Source of the DNA: Alcaligenaceae bacterium
GTDB taxonomy: Bacteria > Pseudomonadota > Gammaproteobacteria > Burkholderiales > Burkholderiaceae_B
Direction: 5' to 3'
Assembly: GCA_013416485.1 (NCBI GenBank)
Contig: JACCEO010000006.1
Coordinates: 162,300-226,299, forward strand
DNA: 64,000 bases
The position numbers were made by a program, and so were the translations under genes. The notes beneath the pieces were generated by a model that was given only the letters and a program-made list of their open reading frames with translations, had not been told where the DNA came from and did no database searches. Within the stretch, counting starts at the first letter, position 1. Every line of letters begins with the position of its first letter. Below are positions 17,935 through 26,229 of this stretch, in pieces.

Positions 17935-19515
17935 ATGGAGTTGCTGCTAGACCCCTCGATGTGGGTCGGCTTGCTGACACTGGTCGTGTTGGAAGTTGTT
18001 CTAGGTATAGACAACTTAATTTTCATTGCTATCCTGGCTGAAAAGCTGCCCCCCGCGCAACGCGACCGGGCACGCTTAATCGGCTTAGGCTTGGCACTAG
18101 TCATGCGACTGGCATTGCTATCAGCCCTGTCCTGGATGTTTACCCTGGTTCAGCCCTTAATTACCATTGCAGGCATGAGCTTCTCTGGGCGGGACCTAAT
18201 CCTGATACTAGGCGGCTTCTTCCTAGTCTTCAAAGGCACCACCGAAATGCATGACAGGGTAGAGGCCAAAACCCATACGGGTACGGCTTCAGTTGTCCAT
18301 GCGGGGTTCTGGGTCATAGTCACCCAAATCGTCATACTAGACGCTGTATTTTCGCTGGACGCCGTTATCACTGCTGTGGGCATGGTCGATGACTTACGCG
18401 TCATGATGGCCGCTGTCATTATTGCCATAGGCATTATGGTGATTGCTTCTAAGCCCCTGACACGTTTTGTCAATGCACGGCCTACTGTCATTATTTTATG
18501 CTTGGGCTTTTTGCTGATGATAGGCTTTGCCTTAGTGGCCGAAGGTTTTGGCGTTAAAGTACCCAAAGGCTATCTGTATGCTGCCATAGGCTTTTCAGTA
18601 GTCATAGAATCCCTGAACCAATTGGCGCGCAGCAATATGCGCAATCGGGACGCACGTCGCCCCATGCGTGAGCGCACCGCTGAAGGCATACTACGCATGC
18701 TGGGAAAACCAGCGTTCTCAGAGCACGAGGCCGTAGATAACAGCCCCCTTTTTCCAGAAGATGCCCCATTTGGTATAGAAGAGCGCAATATGGTCAGCGG
18801 TGTACTGCACCTGGCCGAACGCAGTGTGCATTCCATCATGACACCGCGCACTGACATCAGTTGGTTAAACCTAGAAAATGATAGCCAAACCCTGATCACT
18901 GAAATCAGCCAATCACCTCACGGATTTTTCCCTGTATGCCAAGGCACACTGGACAACATCGTGGGTATAGGCCGAGCCAAAGACATGGTTTCCGACCTAC
19001 TGCAATACAAGTCCATTAATATAAAAAACTTGCGCCCACCCATACTGGTGCATGAAACCGTACGTATTATGGATTTGATGCAAACCCTGAAATCTGCCAA
19101 AGGCCAAATGGTACTGGTCGTGGACGAATTTGGTGCTGTCGACGGTATAGTGACCGCCATTGACCTATTCGAGGCTATCGCTGGCGACTTCCCTGATGAA
19201 GACGAAAACCCAGACATCATCAGCAATGGCGAAGACCGCTGGATAGTAGATGGCGCCACCGACCTGCACCACCTGGAGCAAATTCTGGAAATCGAAGGCC
19301 TGCAACATGAGTCCGACGAATACACGACCCTGGCAGGCTACCTATTAGGTCAATTAGGTCGCTTACCTGACGTTGGCGACCAATACACGCTGACATTATC
19401 CTATGCCACGTTACAGTTCAAAGTGCTGGAAATCCAGGCCCGTAGGATAGCCAAGGTGCTAATTGAACGCCTGCCTGACACTGATAACTCGGGGTTTAGC
19501 AGTGGCGATATGTAG
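17935..19515 (+). CDS. TerC-family membrane protein with CBS pair and CorC/HlyC domain (YoaE/YegH-like)
   Basis: 526 residues from the ATG at 17935, which has AGGAA eight bases upstream; a longer frame upstream overlaps the previous gene and is not used. Seven hydrophobic segments (about 10-225) contain the TerC acidic motifs [11 protein letters not shown] and DAVFSLDAV. Two CBS motifs follow ([13 protein letters not shown] and the [13 protein letters not shown] region, about 300-415), then a CorC/HlyC transporter-associated domain ([15 protein letters not shown], about 430-515). TerC relatives act in manganese or other metal export and in metalation of exported proteins. Which metal applies here is not shown by the sequence. 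Confidence 0.9.
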   Translation: MELLLDPSMWVGLLTLVVLEVVLGIDNLIFIAILAEKLPPAQRDRARLIGLGLALVMRLALLSALSWMFTLVQPLITIAGMSFSGRDLILILGGFFLVFKGTTEMHDRVEAKTHTGTASVVHAGFWVIVTQIVILDAVFSLDAVITAVGMVDDLRVMMAAVIIAIGIMVIASKPLTRFVNARPTVIILCLGFLLMIGFALVAEGFGVKVPKGYLYAAIGFSVVIESLNQLARSNMRNRDARRPMRERTAEGILRMLGKPAFSEHEAVDNSPLFPEDAPFGIEERNMVSGVLHLAERSVHSIMTPRTDISWLNLENDSQTLITEISQSPHGFFPVCQGTLDNIVGIGRAKDMVSDLLQYKSINIKNLRPPILVHETVRIMDLMQTLKSAKGQMVLVVDEFGAVDGIVTAIDLFEAIAGDFPDEDENPDIISNGEDRWIVDGATDLHHLEQILEIEGLQHESDEYTTLAGYLLGQLGRLPDVGDQYTLTLSYATLQFKVLEIQARRIAKVLIERLPDTDNSGFSSGDM

Positions 19516-19518
19516 CAC

Positions 19519-19547
19519 TAAACATTATATTTTTATTGTGCTATAAT
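19519..19547 (+). promoter_or_regulatory. Promoter of tRNA-Pro
   Basis: TAAACA, 17 bases, then a perfect TATAAT with an upstream TG giving an extended -10. The -10 ends 12 bases before the tRNA 5' end. Confidence 0.65.
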
Positions 19548-19559
19548 CATTGACTTCTT

Positions 19560-19636
<77 letters not shown>

Positions 19637-19642
19637 ATTTAA

Positions 19643-19677
19643 AAGGCCGTACGTATATTTTTACGTACGGCCTTTTT
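19643..19677 (+). terminator. Rho-independent terminator of tRNA-Pro
   Basis: A long stem AAGGCCGTACGTA/TACGTACGGCCTT with a six-base T-rich loop, followed by a T run. It begins seven bases after the tRNA CCA. Confidence 0.85.
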
Positions 19678-19777
19678 CATTGCTAGCCACATCATTTAAC
19701 GCTTAATTAGTCCAGCCAGCCTATACTGACCACACACTGCCAGGGGAATCATCCCCTTTTCAGATCAGGTAATCATC

Positions 19778-19888
19778 ATGAGCAAAAGTCAGGATAGTAA
19801 AAAAGCGGAAAAGAAAGAGCCTACGCGTACCCCAAAAGAGGTAAAAGAGCTTAAACGCCAGAAAAAAGAAGCAGCTAAGCGCGGTTAA
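19778..19888 (+). CDS. Small lysine-rich protein (36 residues)
   Basis: A short ORF beginning MSKSQDSKKAEKKEP and ending AAKRG. About one third of the residues are Lys or Arg and there are no hydrophobic segments; it is predicted to be basic and helical or disordered. An AGG lies nine bases before the ATG, and a short GGGGA/TCCCC hairpin (19743-19756) lies in the leader. Its stop overlaps the 3' end of the convergent mtnN by 14 bases. Tiny Lys-rich proteins like this occur in Alcaligenaceae and relatives, without known function. Binding to nucleic acid or the ribosome is only a guess. Confidence 0.6.
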   Translation: MSKSQDSKKAEKKEPTRTPKEVKELKRQKKEAAKRG

Positions 19889-20633
19889 GTAGTCGGCGTA
19901 AAATTCCGGCTGAATACACGCTGGCTATGCCGGCCAGGAATGCACTGAAGTCTGTGCTGGCGTCATCGTCGGCACGGTCTGATATGGTCCTGATCACCAC
20001 ACAGGGTATACCGTATTCAAAACATATCTGGGCAACCGCCGCCCCTTCCATTTCCACACACAAGGCCTGGGGCAGGTCTGCTCGTAGAGCATGCACAGCA
20101 GACGCGGTTGCCACAAACTGATCACCACTAATAATTAACCCATGATGTACCTGCGGCTGTGTAATGCCAAAGGCATCACGAGTCGCTGTGCTGACATCTA
20201 CGTCGAAGTCATGGTGCAGATAGTGGCTAGCACAGTCCAACAAGGCGGCGGATAAGACCGCATCCGCTTGGAAGTGGCTACGTCCTAATAGTGGTACTTC
20301 GTAACGCGGGAACAAAGGTGCAGCACTTAGGTCATGTTGCAGCAGGGCTTGCGCCACAACCACATCACCCACCCTAACCTGAGGTGCCACAGCGCCTGCC
20401 AAGCCAGTAAATACCAATTCGGTAACACCAAATTCCCGTATTAGCGTAACGGTGGTTGCCGCAGCCGCTACTTTGCCTACACGCGCCAGCACCACCACAC
20501 AAGGCCTGCCATATAAAACACCAACATGGTAGTCACGCTGGCCTATGGTGCGCACCGTCATGTCTGGCCCCATAGCATGTAAAAACCCGGCGATCTCGTC
20601 GTGTAGGGCTGCCAGTATTCCTAAAGTGTTCAT
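19875..20633 (-). CDS. mtnN: 5'-methylthioadenosine/S-adenosylhomocysteine nucleosidase
   Basis: Cleaves methylthioadenosine (MTA) and S-adenosylhomocysteine to adenine and the ribosyl product. The start is the ATG at 20633, which overlaps the upstream stop in ATGA, giving 252 residues. Family motifs are GILAALHDEI at the N-terminus, FTGLAGA, ISGDQFV, VEMEGAAVAQ with the purine- and ribose-contacting Glu, and TISDRADDD with the catalytic Asp. The gene follows the spermidine-synthase-like gene, so the MTA released by polyamine synthesis would be removed by the product of the same operon. It runs about 20 residues longer than the enteric enzyme, mainly in the middle. Confidence 0.93.
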   Translation of the reverse strand: MNTLGILAALHDEIAGFLHAMGPDMTVRTIGQRDYHVGVLYGRPCVVVLARVGKVAAAATTVTLIREFGVTELVFTGLAGAVAPQVRVGDVVVAQALLQHDLSAAPLFPRYEVPLLGRSHFQADAVLSAALLDCASHYLHHDFDVDVSTATRDAFGITQPQVHHGLIISGDQFVATASAVHALRADLPQALCVEMEGAAVAQICFEYGIPCVVIRTISDRADDDASTDFSAFLAGIASVYSAGILRRLLNRA

Positions 20634-21460
20634 GTGCTGTGTTCCTGCATCCAAGTTTGTAGGCCACCTACCCAAGTCTGGGCGGGTAAGCCGGTTTGCT
20701 GTTGTATTTGCTCTGCCCTTAGTGATAGTTCGCTGAAATCTATGGCTGACGCGTGTTTAAAGCCTATGGCGACGATATTGCTATCATGGACTTCTGGTAG
20801 CCAGGCAACGGCATGAAACGCCTGTTCCATTAAACCCAGGTGATGCTGGTGTTCAGGATAATCGCAAAACACATTGACGGTGATAAGGCCATCGGGTGTC
20901 AGACACTGGGCGCATGCTTCATAAAACTCTAGCGAACTTAAGACTGGACCACGTGCGTGGGCATCGTATAAATCAACCTGCAAAATATCGACAGTGCCAT
21001 GATTGGCTGGATTCAGTACAAAATCCATAGCGTCCATAGCAACTACATTCAAGCGCTCGTCATTAGGAGGCAATGCAAAACCACTACGACAAATATCTAT
21101 GACTGCCTGCTGCAATTCCACGCTAGTGACTTTACTGTCTGGAAACTGGTGCCAACAAAACTTACTTAGACTAGCCGCTCCTAGGCCGAGCTGCACAATA
21201 TGGGCAGGCTGTGGATTAAACAGCATCCACATCATCATTTGCTGCAAATATTCAATTTCTATCCCGTAAGGATCATCCAGGCGCATGCCGCCTTGAACCC
21301 AAGGGGTGCCAAAATGCAGATAGCGCACGCCATCTTCTTCGACTAGGCTAACGCCTGCATGATCCGGCGCGTACAACTGCGCTACCGAACTCAAGGTGTA
21401 ACGTATTAAGTTAGCTAGCTTCTTTTCTTCAGTCATCCAGTTATTCAAATAAAAATTCAA
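20630..21460 (-). CDS. Spermidine synthase-like protein (soluble SpeE-fold)
   Basis: 276 residues from a TTG at 21460; an ATG at 21436 (MTEEKKLANLIRY) is an alternative and neither has a strong ribosome site. A Rossmann core begins at about residue 92 with LGLGAASLSKF, where authentic SpeE has a GGGDG-type loop. VTSVELQQAVIDICR follows as the ribose-binding acidic strand, then ILQVDLYDA with the two Asp expected near the catalytic position, and GP.LSSLEFYEACAQCL. It lacks the membrane domain of longer relatives. Coupling to mtnN supports an aminopropyl-transferase-like role, but the altered glycine loop means a methyltransferase-like activity is possible. Confidence 0.75.
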   Translation of the reverse strand: MNFYLNNWMTEEKKLANLIRYTLSSVAQLYAPDHAGVSLVEEDGVRYLHFGTPWVQGGMRLDDPYGIEIEYLQQMMMWMLFNPQPAHIVQLGLGAASLSKFCWHQFPDSKVTSVELQQAVIDICRSGFALPPNDERLNVVAMDAMDFVLNPANHGTVDILQVDLYDAHARGPVLSSLEFYEACAQCLTPDGLITVNVFCDYPEHQHHLGLMEQAFHAVAWLPEVHDSNIVAIGFKHASAIDFSELSLRAEQIQQQTGLPAQTWVGGLQTWMQEHST

Positions 21461-21590
21461 GACCTGGGAACTATAGCCTATCGCCTATTTCCCCTTGAAA
21501 AATTCAAGCCAGCTAGCCTATGGTAGGATAATCCACAACATTTTCACCCCGCCAACATTAGCTTGGCCCAGAATTTAGGTTCAAATTACT

Positions 21591-21929
21591 ATGTCCATAC
21601 CTGCCTGCCCTGTTTGCTCTATGGAACACACCTACCAGGATCAAGATCATTATGTTTGCCCAGACTGTGCCCACGAATGGCCTATGGCGGCAGACACTAG
21701 TGAAGACGATGACGACGGCCTTAGCATTAAAGACGCTCACGGCACTATCCTGGCCGATGGCGACGCGGTTTACCTGATCAAAGACCTAAAGGTCAAAGGT
21801 TCGTCCACCACACTGAAGAAAGGCACTAAAGTCAGAAGCATACGACTGGTATCAGGCGACCACGAAGTCGACTGCAAAGTTGACGGCGTCAGCTTTATGC
21901 TAAAAGCCGCCTTCCTGAAAAAAGCCTAA
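21591..21929 (+). CDS. PhnA/YjdM-family zinc-ribbon protein
   Basis: 112 residues. The N-terminal zinc ribbon is CPVC...CPDC (Cys at about 6, 9, 23 and 26), followed by an acidic linker (SEDDDDG). The conserved PhnA C-terminal domain includes DAHGTILADGDAVYLIKDLKVKG and KKGTKVRSIRLV. Despite the historical name alkylphosphonate utilisation protein, the family is not part of C-P lyase and its function remains unclear. It is a single gene; a 9-bp hairpin starts nine bases after the stop. Confidence 0.9.
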   Translation: MSIPACPVCSMEHTYQDQDHYVCPDCAHEWPMAADTSEDDDDGLSIKDAHGTILADGDAVYLIKDLKVKGSSTTLKKGTKVRSIRLVSGDHEVDCKVDGVSFMLKAAFLKKA

Positions 21930-22655
21930 TTAAGACGCCGGAGCTACGCTAGCTCCGGTTTGGCCACTACGTTGCAAGCTAGCCTTTACAAATCCACTGG
22001 CCTTCATCTGTTCAATAAAGTCAGATAACCAGACTAAAGCGGCAGAATTAGCTTTGGGTACTGCCATAGCCTGCTCGATGGCGGTAAAACGCCCATCCAT
22101 AACACGTAAGCCAGGATGTTTTTGGGCATAGGCTAACAAGGGTTGACGTACACCGGCCACGGTATCCAGCCCTTGCTCGATAAATAAGTCTATGGCGGCG
22201 GCAGAGGTCCCTGCACGCACGATGTCAGCCTGCTGCAGGGCACGGCTTAGGAATAAATCATATGCAGTGCCTTTGCCAACGGCCACCTTTACACCCCCCC
22301 TATCTACCTGCTGAACGCTTAGTAATGGCGAACTGTCTTGAACCATATACGTGCCTTCAATAATGACATAAGGCGAGGTAAAGCCCAACTGTTCAGCGCG
22401 TACAGGATCTACTGCCATAAAAGCCATATCCCATACACCAGTATCTACAGCGGCAAAAACCTTGCCAGCCGAATCAAAGGTGACAAACTCCAGGGGTAAT
22501 CCCAGTTGTTTGGCCACTTCATGGGCCAGATCCACCGACACCCCTTGGGGCTTGCCGGTTACCGGGTCGGGCTGAGCCAATACGATATTGCCAAAGTTAA
22601 TGGCCACCCTAAGTACACCTGTAGGCGCAAGTTGCTTGATTACGTCTGCTGTCAT
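21930..22655 (-). CDS. Solute-binding-protein-fold protein without signal peptide
   Basis: 241 residues of the bacterial extracellular solute-binding family 3 (amino-acid type): TGVLRVAINFGNI, GVSVDLAHEVAKQLGL, WDMAFMAVDPVRAEQLGFTSPYV and VAVGKGTAYDLFLS. Members normally carry a secretion signal, but this one starts MTADVIKQLAP directly at the fold. No in-frame upstream start gives one: an AAGGA lies upstream and an earlier ATG is followed at once by TAA. It is therefore predicted to be cytoplasmic. It lies 20 bases downstream of the PLP-enzyme gene, probably in one operon. It could be an amino-acid sensor or a dehydratase-like enzyme such as the cyclohexadienyl dehydratase branch. Confidence 0.8.
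   Translation of the reverse strand: MTADVIKQLAPTGVLRVAINFGNIVLAQPDPVTGKPQGVSVDLAHEVAKQLGLPLEFVTFDSAGKVFAAVDTGVWDMAFMAVDPVRAEQLGFTSPYVIIEGTYMVQDSSPLLSVQQVDRGGVKVAVGKGTAYDLFLSRALQQADIVRAGTSAAAIDLFIEQGLDTVAGVRQPLLAYAQKHPGLRVMDGRFTAIEQAMAVPKANSAALVWLSDFIEQMKASGFVKASLQRSGQTGASVAPAS
21938..21958 (+). terminator. Hairpin inside the convergent gene end, likely phnA-like transcript terminator
   Basis: CCGGAGCTA pairs perfectly with TAGCTCCGG around a three-base loop, then TTT. It starts nine bases after the phnA-like stop and is simultaneously the last codons of the minus-strand solute-binding-fold gene. The short T run makes it a modest terminator. Confidence 0.45.
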
Positions 22656-22675
22656 TGTGATTTACATCCTTGAGT

Positions 22676-23785
22676 TTACGCGACGTTATGCAAACGAGCG
22701 TGTTGATCCATAGCCCAGGGCAAGGGCTGACCCGCATCGGCACAAGCTGCAATTGCCTGATAAGCGGGTTCTATATCGAAACCATGCTGTTGTAGCCAGC
22801 TATCGTTGTAGTAGCTGTCACTGTAACGCTCGCCGTTATCGCACAATATTGTCACGATAGACCCCTGTTGCCCTGCCTGGTGCATTTCGTAGGCCAGTTG
22901 CAAAGCTGCCATGAAATTGGTACCGGTAGATCCACCGCAACGCCTTCCCAGAGTGCGGTGCAAATACCGCAAGGACGCTAACGACGCAATGTCGGGGACC
23001 CTAATCATATGGTCGATAACATTAGGTATAAAAGAACGCTCGACCCGTGGGCGGCCTATGCCTTCTATCCTAGAGCCTTGTTGCCCAGTCAAGCTCAGGT
23101 CATTAGTGACATAAGCGTCATAAAACACGGAATTTTCTGGATCAACACCGCAGACCCTAGTATTAAGCTGCTGATAACGTATATAGCGACCTATGGTTGC
23201 CGTCGTACCGCCCGTACCACAGCTGCACACTACCCAGTCCGGCACGGGATGGGGTTCATGACGCATCTGATTGAATAGGGATTCCGCAATATTGTTATTG
23301 CTGCGCCAGTCGGTGGCGCGTTCGGCGTAGGTGAATTGGTCCATATAGTGGCCACCCAATTCCTTTGCCAAGCGCTCGGACTCACCGTAAATTTCATGCG
23401 AGCTATTCACCAAATGGTAGCGTCCACCATAAAATTCAATAGCGGCTATTTTTTCCTTTGAGGTATTTTTAGGCATGACCGCAACGAAAGGCAGGCCAAT
23501 AAGACGGGCAAAATAGGCTTCGGATACTGCAGTGGATCCGGACGAAGCTTCTATGACCGTGCTGTCGTGATTTAGCCAACCATTGCATAAGGCATACAAA
23601 AACAAAGAGCGTGCCAGCCTATGTTTCAAACTGCCCGTGGGGTGACTGGACTCGTCCTTCAGATATAACTGCACCCCAGGAAAAGCCGGTAGAGGCAAGG
23701 GGATTAAATGTGTATCCGCCGAGCGATTAAAGTCGGCTTCGATTTTGTGCACCGCCTGCTGCACCCACGACCTTTGTTTATGCAT
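22676..23785 (-). CDS. PLP-dependent cysteine synthase family enzyme
   Basis: A fold-type II PLP enzyme of 369 residues. The start is the ATG at 23785, preceded by AAGGTGAC at good spacing, rather than any upstream start in the same frame. Visible features are the Schiff-base Lys region [15 protein letters not shown] near residue 50, the substrate loop [19 protein letters not shown], the phosphate-binding [14 protein letters not shown], and STGTNF. The sequence is nearer the longer cysteine-synthase-like branch than CysK or CysM; O-acetylserine sulfhydrylase, cystathionine synthase or cysteine desulfhydrase activity are all possible. It is followed by a cytoplasmic amino-acid-binding-fold gene, which hints at amino-acid metabolism. 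Divergent from the BI-1 gene. Confidence 0.85.
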   Translation of the reverse strand: MHKQRSWVQQAVHKIEADFNRSADTHLIPLPLPAFPGVQLYLKDESSHPTGSLKHRLARSLFLYALCNGWLNHDSTVIEASSGSTAVSEAYFARLIGLPFVAVMPKNTSKEKIAAIEFYGGRYHLVNSSHEIYGESERLAKELGGHYMDQFTYAERATDWRSNNNIAESLFNQMRHEPHPVPDWVVCSCGTGGTTATIGRYIRYQQLNTRVCGVDPENSVFYDAYVTNDLSLTGQQGSRIEGIGRPRVERSFIPNVIDHMIRVPDIASLASLRYLHRTLGRRCGGSTGTNFMAALQLAYEMHQAGQQGSIVTILCDNGERYSDSYYNDSWLQQHGFDIEPAYQAIAACADAGQPLPWAMDQHARLHNVA

Positions 23786-23980
23786 GTTGTCACCTTTTTT
23801 ATCGTTGGCGAAAGTATACCCGCAGTAGATTCGCCCCCATAGATGACAAAAAACCACTAGATCACTACACATTCAGCTTGTTGTAAGGTAAATTAGCCCC
23901 CTATCTAGTTACTGTGTGATATAGGCGGTCAGCCGTAGTATTATGAAAGCACAGTCAGTAACCCCTTTTAAGGACGCATC

Positions 23981-24688
23981 ATGAACGACTTTCGACAAAC
24001 CCTACCTGAATCTGGCGGCTATTCTGCAACGTCTGCACAAGCCGTACGCAACCGGGTTATGCGCAATACTTACTGGCTCTTGACCTTGTCATTGATCCCT
24101 ACCGTATTGGGTGCTTTGGTAGGCCTAAATACCGGTATCAATCAAATCATGGGTAACAGCCCTGGTACCAGTGCCATTGTGTTTTTAATTGGCGCTTTTG
24201 GCCTTATGTACCTAATACAACGCAATAGAAACAGTTCCTTAGGTGTGGCTTTACTATTGGCCTTCACCTTCTTTATGGGCATTATGTTGTCCCGTCTGCT
24301 GGGCTTTGTCCTGGGCATGAGCAATGGCTCACAACTAATCATGATGGCCTTTGGCGGTACAGCCATCGTATTTGGCGTCATGGCCAGCGTAGCCACTACG
24401 TCTAAACGTGATTTTTCCAACATGCACAAGTTCCTGATCATGGGTGTGGTCATCCTGATCGTGGCATCTTTGGCCAATATCTTCCTGCAATTGCCTGCGT
24501 TAATGTTGACCATTTCCGTCATGGCCATTGCGATATTCTCGGCCCTGTTACTGGTGGACTTACAACGCGTCATTAATGGCGGCGAAACCAACTACGTAAC
24601 CGCGACCTTGACCATTTATCTAGACGTCTACAACATTTTCACGAATCTACTAATGTTGCTGGGTATTTTTGGCGGCAACCGCGACTAA
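23981..24688 (+). CDS. Bax inhibitor-1/YccA family membrane protein
   Basis: 235 residues with seven hydrophobic segments and a charged N-terminal tail. It starts at the ATG with AAGGA about seven bases upstream. Features of the BI-1 family are VMRNTYWLLTLSLIPT, a conserved mid-protein FGVMASVATTSKRDFS, and the C-terminal LDVYNIFTNLLMLLG bearing the acidic residue. Bacterial homologues are proposed pH-sensitive calcium leak channels or FtsH-associated proteins; the role here is inferred from family only. It converges on the EamA gene, with 17 bases between. Confidence 0.9.
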   Translation: MNDFRQTLPESGGYSATSAQAVRNRVMRNTYWLLTLSLIPTVLGALVGLNTGINQIMGNSPGTSAIVFLIGAFGLMYLIQRNRNSSLGVALLLAFTFFMGIMLSRLLGFVLGMSNGSQLIMMAFGGTAIVFGVMASVATTSKRDFSNMHKFLIMGVVILIVASLANIFLQLPALMLTISVMAIAIFSALLLVDLQRVINGGETNYVTATLTIYLDVYNIFTNLLMLLGIFGGNRD

Positions 24689-24705
24689 GCACACTGTATA
24701 AGTCC

Positions 24706-25614
24706 TTATGACTTCTCGGCGACCCGGGCGCTACGCGCGCTTCGGGTCCATGCCATTGCCCCTTCGGCTACGATCAAGGCCACCGCTATCCAAATTGGGA
24801 TATATGTAAACCAGGCACGCAGCGTTATGGTTTCATCCAAAAACAGGAAAGCTACCCAGAACAACAATACCGGCTCTACATAGCCCAAAATACCAAACAA
24901 GCCTAAGGGCAGCATACGGCTCGCCGAAATATAAGCCACCAAAGCCACAGAGCTTATCAACCCCAAAACGGGAATCAACCCCAGCAACCGCGGATATTCA
25001 ATCAACTGGGCTATCACGCTAAATTCCTGGTTTTGCAAAATAAATACTGCCACAGGCAGTATAAATATCATGTCAAACCATAAGCTGCTTAAGGAACTGG
25101 TACGTAACACCCGACGCAACATAAAGTAAGGTGGGTAGCCCAACACCACCAAGGCAGTCACCCAGGAAAACGAATACACACGCAGTAGTTCATGCACGAC
25201 GCCTAGTGCAGCGATACAAACGGCCATAGTCTGTAGTTTGGTCAAACGTTCGCCATAGGCAAAACGTCCCACCAATACCATCATTAATGGCAGCAGAAAA
25301 TACCCCATAGAGACATCTAGACCTTTCTGATGTAAGGGGGCCCATACAAACAACAGTAGCTGCACACCAATCAAACAAGCACTAAGCAACAGCATAAAGA
25401 ACAAACGTGGTTCCCTAGCCAAGCGTCGACTTAGGGTGCGAATTTCCTGCCAACCACGCATGCGCGTAATCACCAAGGCCAAAGCAGGTATACCCAACAC
25501 AATGCGCCACGCAAATATCGACGCACCTTCCAAGGGATACAACAAGGTCACGTAGTAATACAAGACCGCAAACAGCACGGACGACAATACGGACAGGGCT
25601 ATGCCTTGCTTCAT
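24706..25614 (-). CDS. EamA/RarD-family transporter
   Basis: 302 residues with ten predicted hydrophobic helices in two EamA repeats. The N-terminal part (SVLFAVLYYYVTLLYPLEG, IFAWRI) and the segment MGYFLLPLMMVLVGRF.YGERL are RarD-like. Such proteins export or import small metabolites; the substrate is unknown. The start overlaps the PIN-domain gene stop in ATGA, so the pair is translationally coupled at the end of the long minus-strand block. Confidence 0.87.
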   Translation of the reverse strand: MKQGIALSVLSSVLFAVLYYYVTLLYPLEGASIFAWRIVLGIPALALVITRMRGWQEIRTLSRRLAREPRLFFMLLLSACLIGVQLLLFVWAPLHQKGLDVSMGYFLLPLMMVLVGRFAYGERLTKLQTMAVCIAALGVVHELLRVYSFSWVTALVVLGYPPYFMLRRVLRTSSLSSLWFDMIFILPVAVFILQNQEFSVIAQLIEYPRLLGLIPVLGLISSVALVAYISASRMLPLGLFGILGYVEPVLLFWVAFLFLDETITLRAWFTYIPIWIAVALIVAEGAMAWTRSARSARVAEKS

Positions 25615-26225
25615 GACTTCTCTGAATAAACTCGGTTAAGACGAAATAGCCGCTCTCGTTTCAAAATGACATCTATGGGTTCTACAGGCTTGCCTATCGA
25701 CTGGGCGTAGACAGGGACCTCTTGGATCATGGCACGCAGCAAATCGGGGTGCTGCTGCCAACAAAGCTGTAGATAAGTGTCGGGGTCAAACAAGCTAATT
25801 CCTAAAGCACGCAATTCTGCACGATGAAAATCACGCAGGTTACGCGTCAATATGCCTACAGTAACTTCTGGCCTTAGCGCCAGCACTTTACGCGCAGCAG
25901 CAATTACATGCCAGTCTTTAGGATCGCTGCGCAGCAAACCACTTTTATAGGCCTGTACTTCCCCGACATCTGCCCCAGGGCAATCCTGCTGCAACTGTAG
26001 CCACTGGGCGTGTATTTCAGCCGGTTCTACGCCCCATATTTTGCTAGCATTACGACACCACTCATCCGCTATGATGGGGCTCCATGCGGGCTCCAGGCAA
26101 TCATTTTGAGCCAGACGCAAGAACCAGCGGCGCAGTAAATTGGATAGCAGCACACAGGTATCCAGCACCAGCACTCGCGGCAAGGTCTGCGCCTTAGGCA
26201 TAGGCGTGGAAGCGGTAGTCACCAT
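25611..26225 (-). CDS. PIN-domain protein (putative ribonuclease)
   Basis: 204 residues. A PIN fold with acidic residues in the usual places: Asp22 in VLDTCVL, Glu55 in IIADEW, Asp104 in SDPKDWHVIAAA, and Asn129/Asp132 in TRNLRDF. This is consistent with a metal-dependent RNase as in VapC-type toxins. However, the protein is longer than VapC (about 130 residues) and no small antitoxin gene adjoins it: the upstream neighbour is recO (4 bases away) and the downstream one is the EamA gene (4-bp overlap). A housekeeping or orphan PIN nuclease is therefore more likely than a toxin. Confidence 0.82.
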   Translation of the reverse strand: MVTTASTPMPKAQTLPRVLVLDTCVLLSNLLRRWFLRLAQNDCLEPAWSPIIADEWCRNASKIWGVEPAEIHAQWLQLQQDCPGADVGEVQAYKSGLLRSDPKDWHVIAAARKVLALRPEVTVGILTRNLRDFHRAELRALGISLFDPDTYLQLCWQQHPDLLRAMIQEVPVYAQSIGKPVEPIDVILKRERLFRLNRVYSEKS

Positions 26226-26229
26226 GCCA

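Noticed and set aside
18150..18566. 138-codon frame antisense to the TerC-CBS gene
   Set aside because: Composition is the reverse-complement echo of a membrane protein and no independent start signal is seen.
25611..26225. VapBC toxin-antitoxin locus
   Set aside because: No antitoxin-sized gene adjoins the PIN gene and the protein is too long for a typical VapC.
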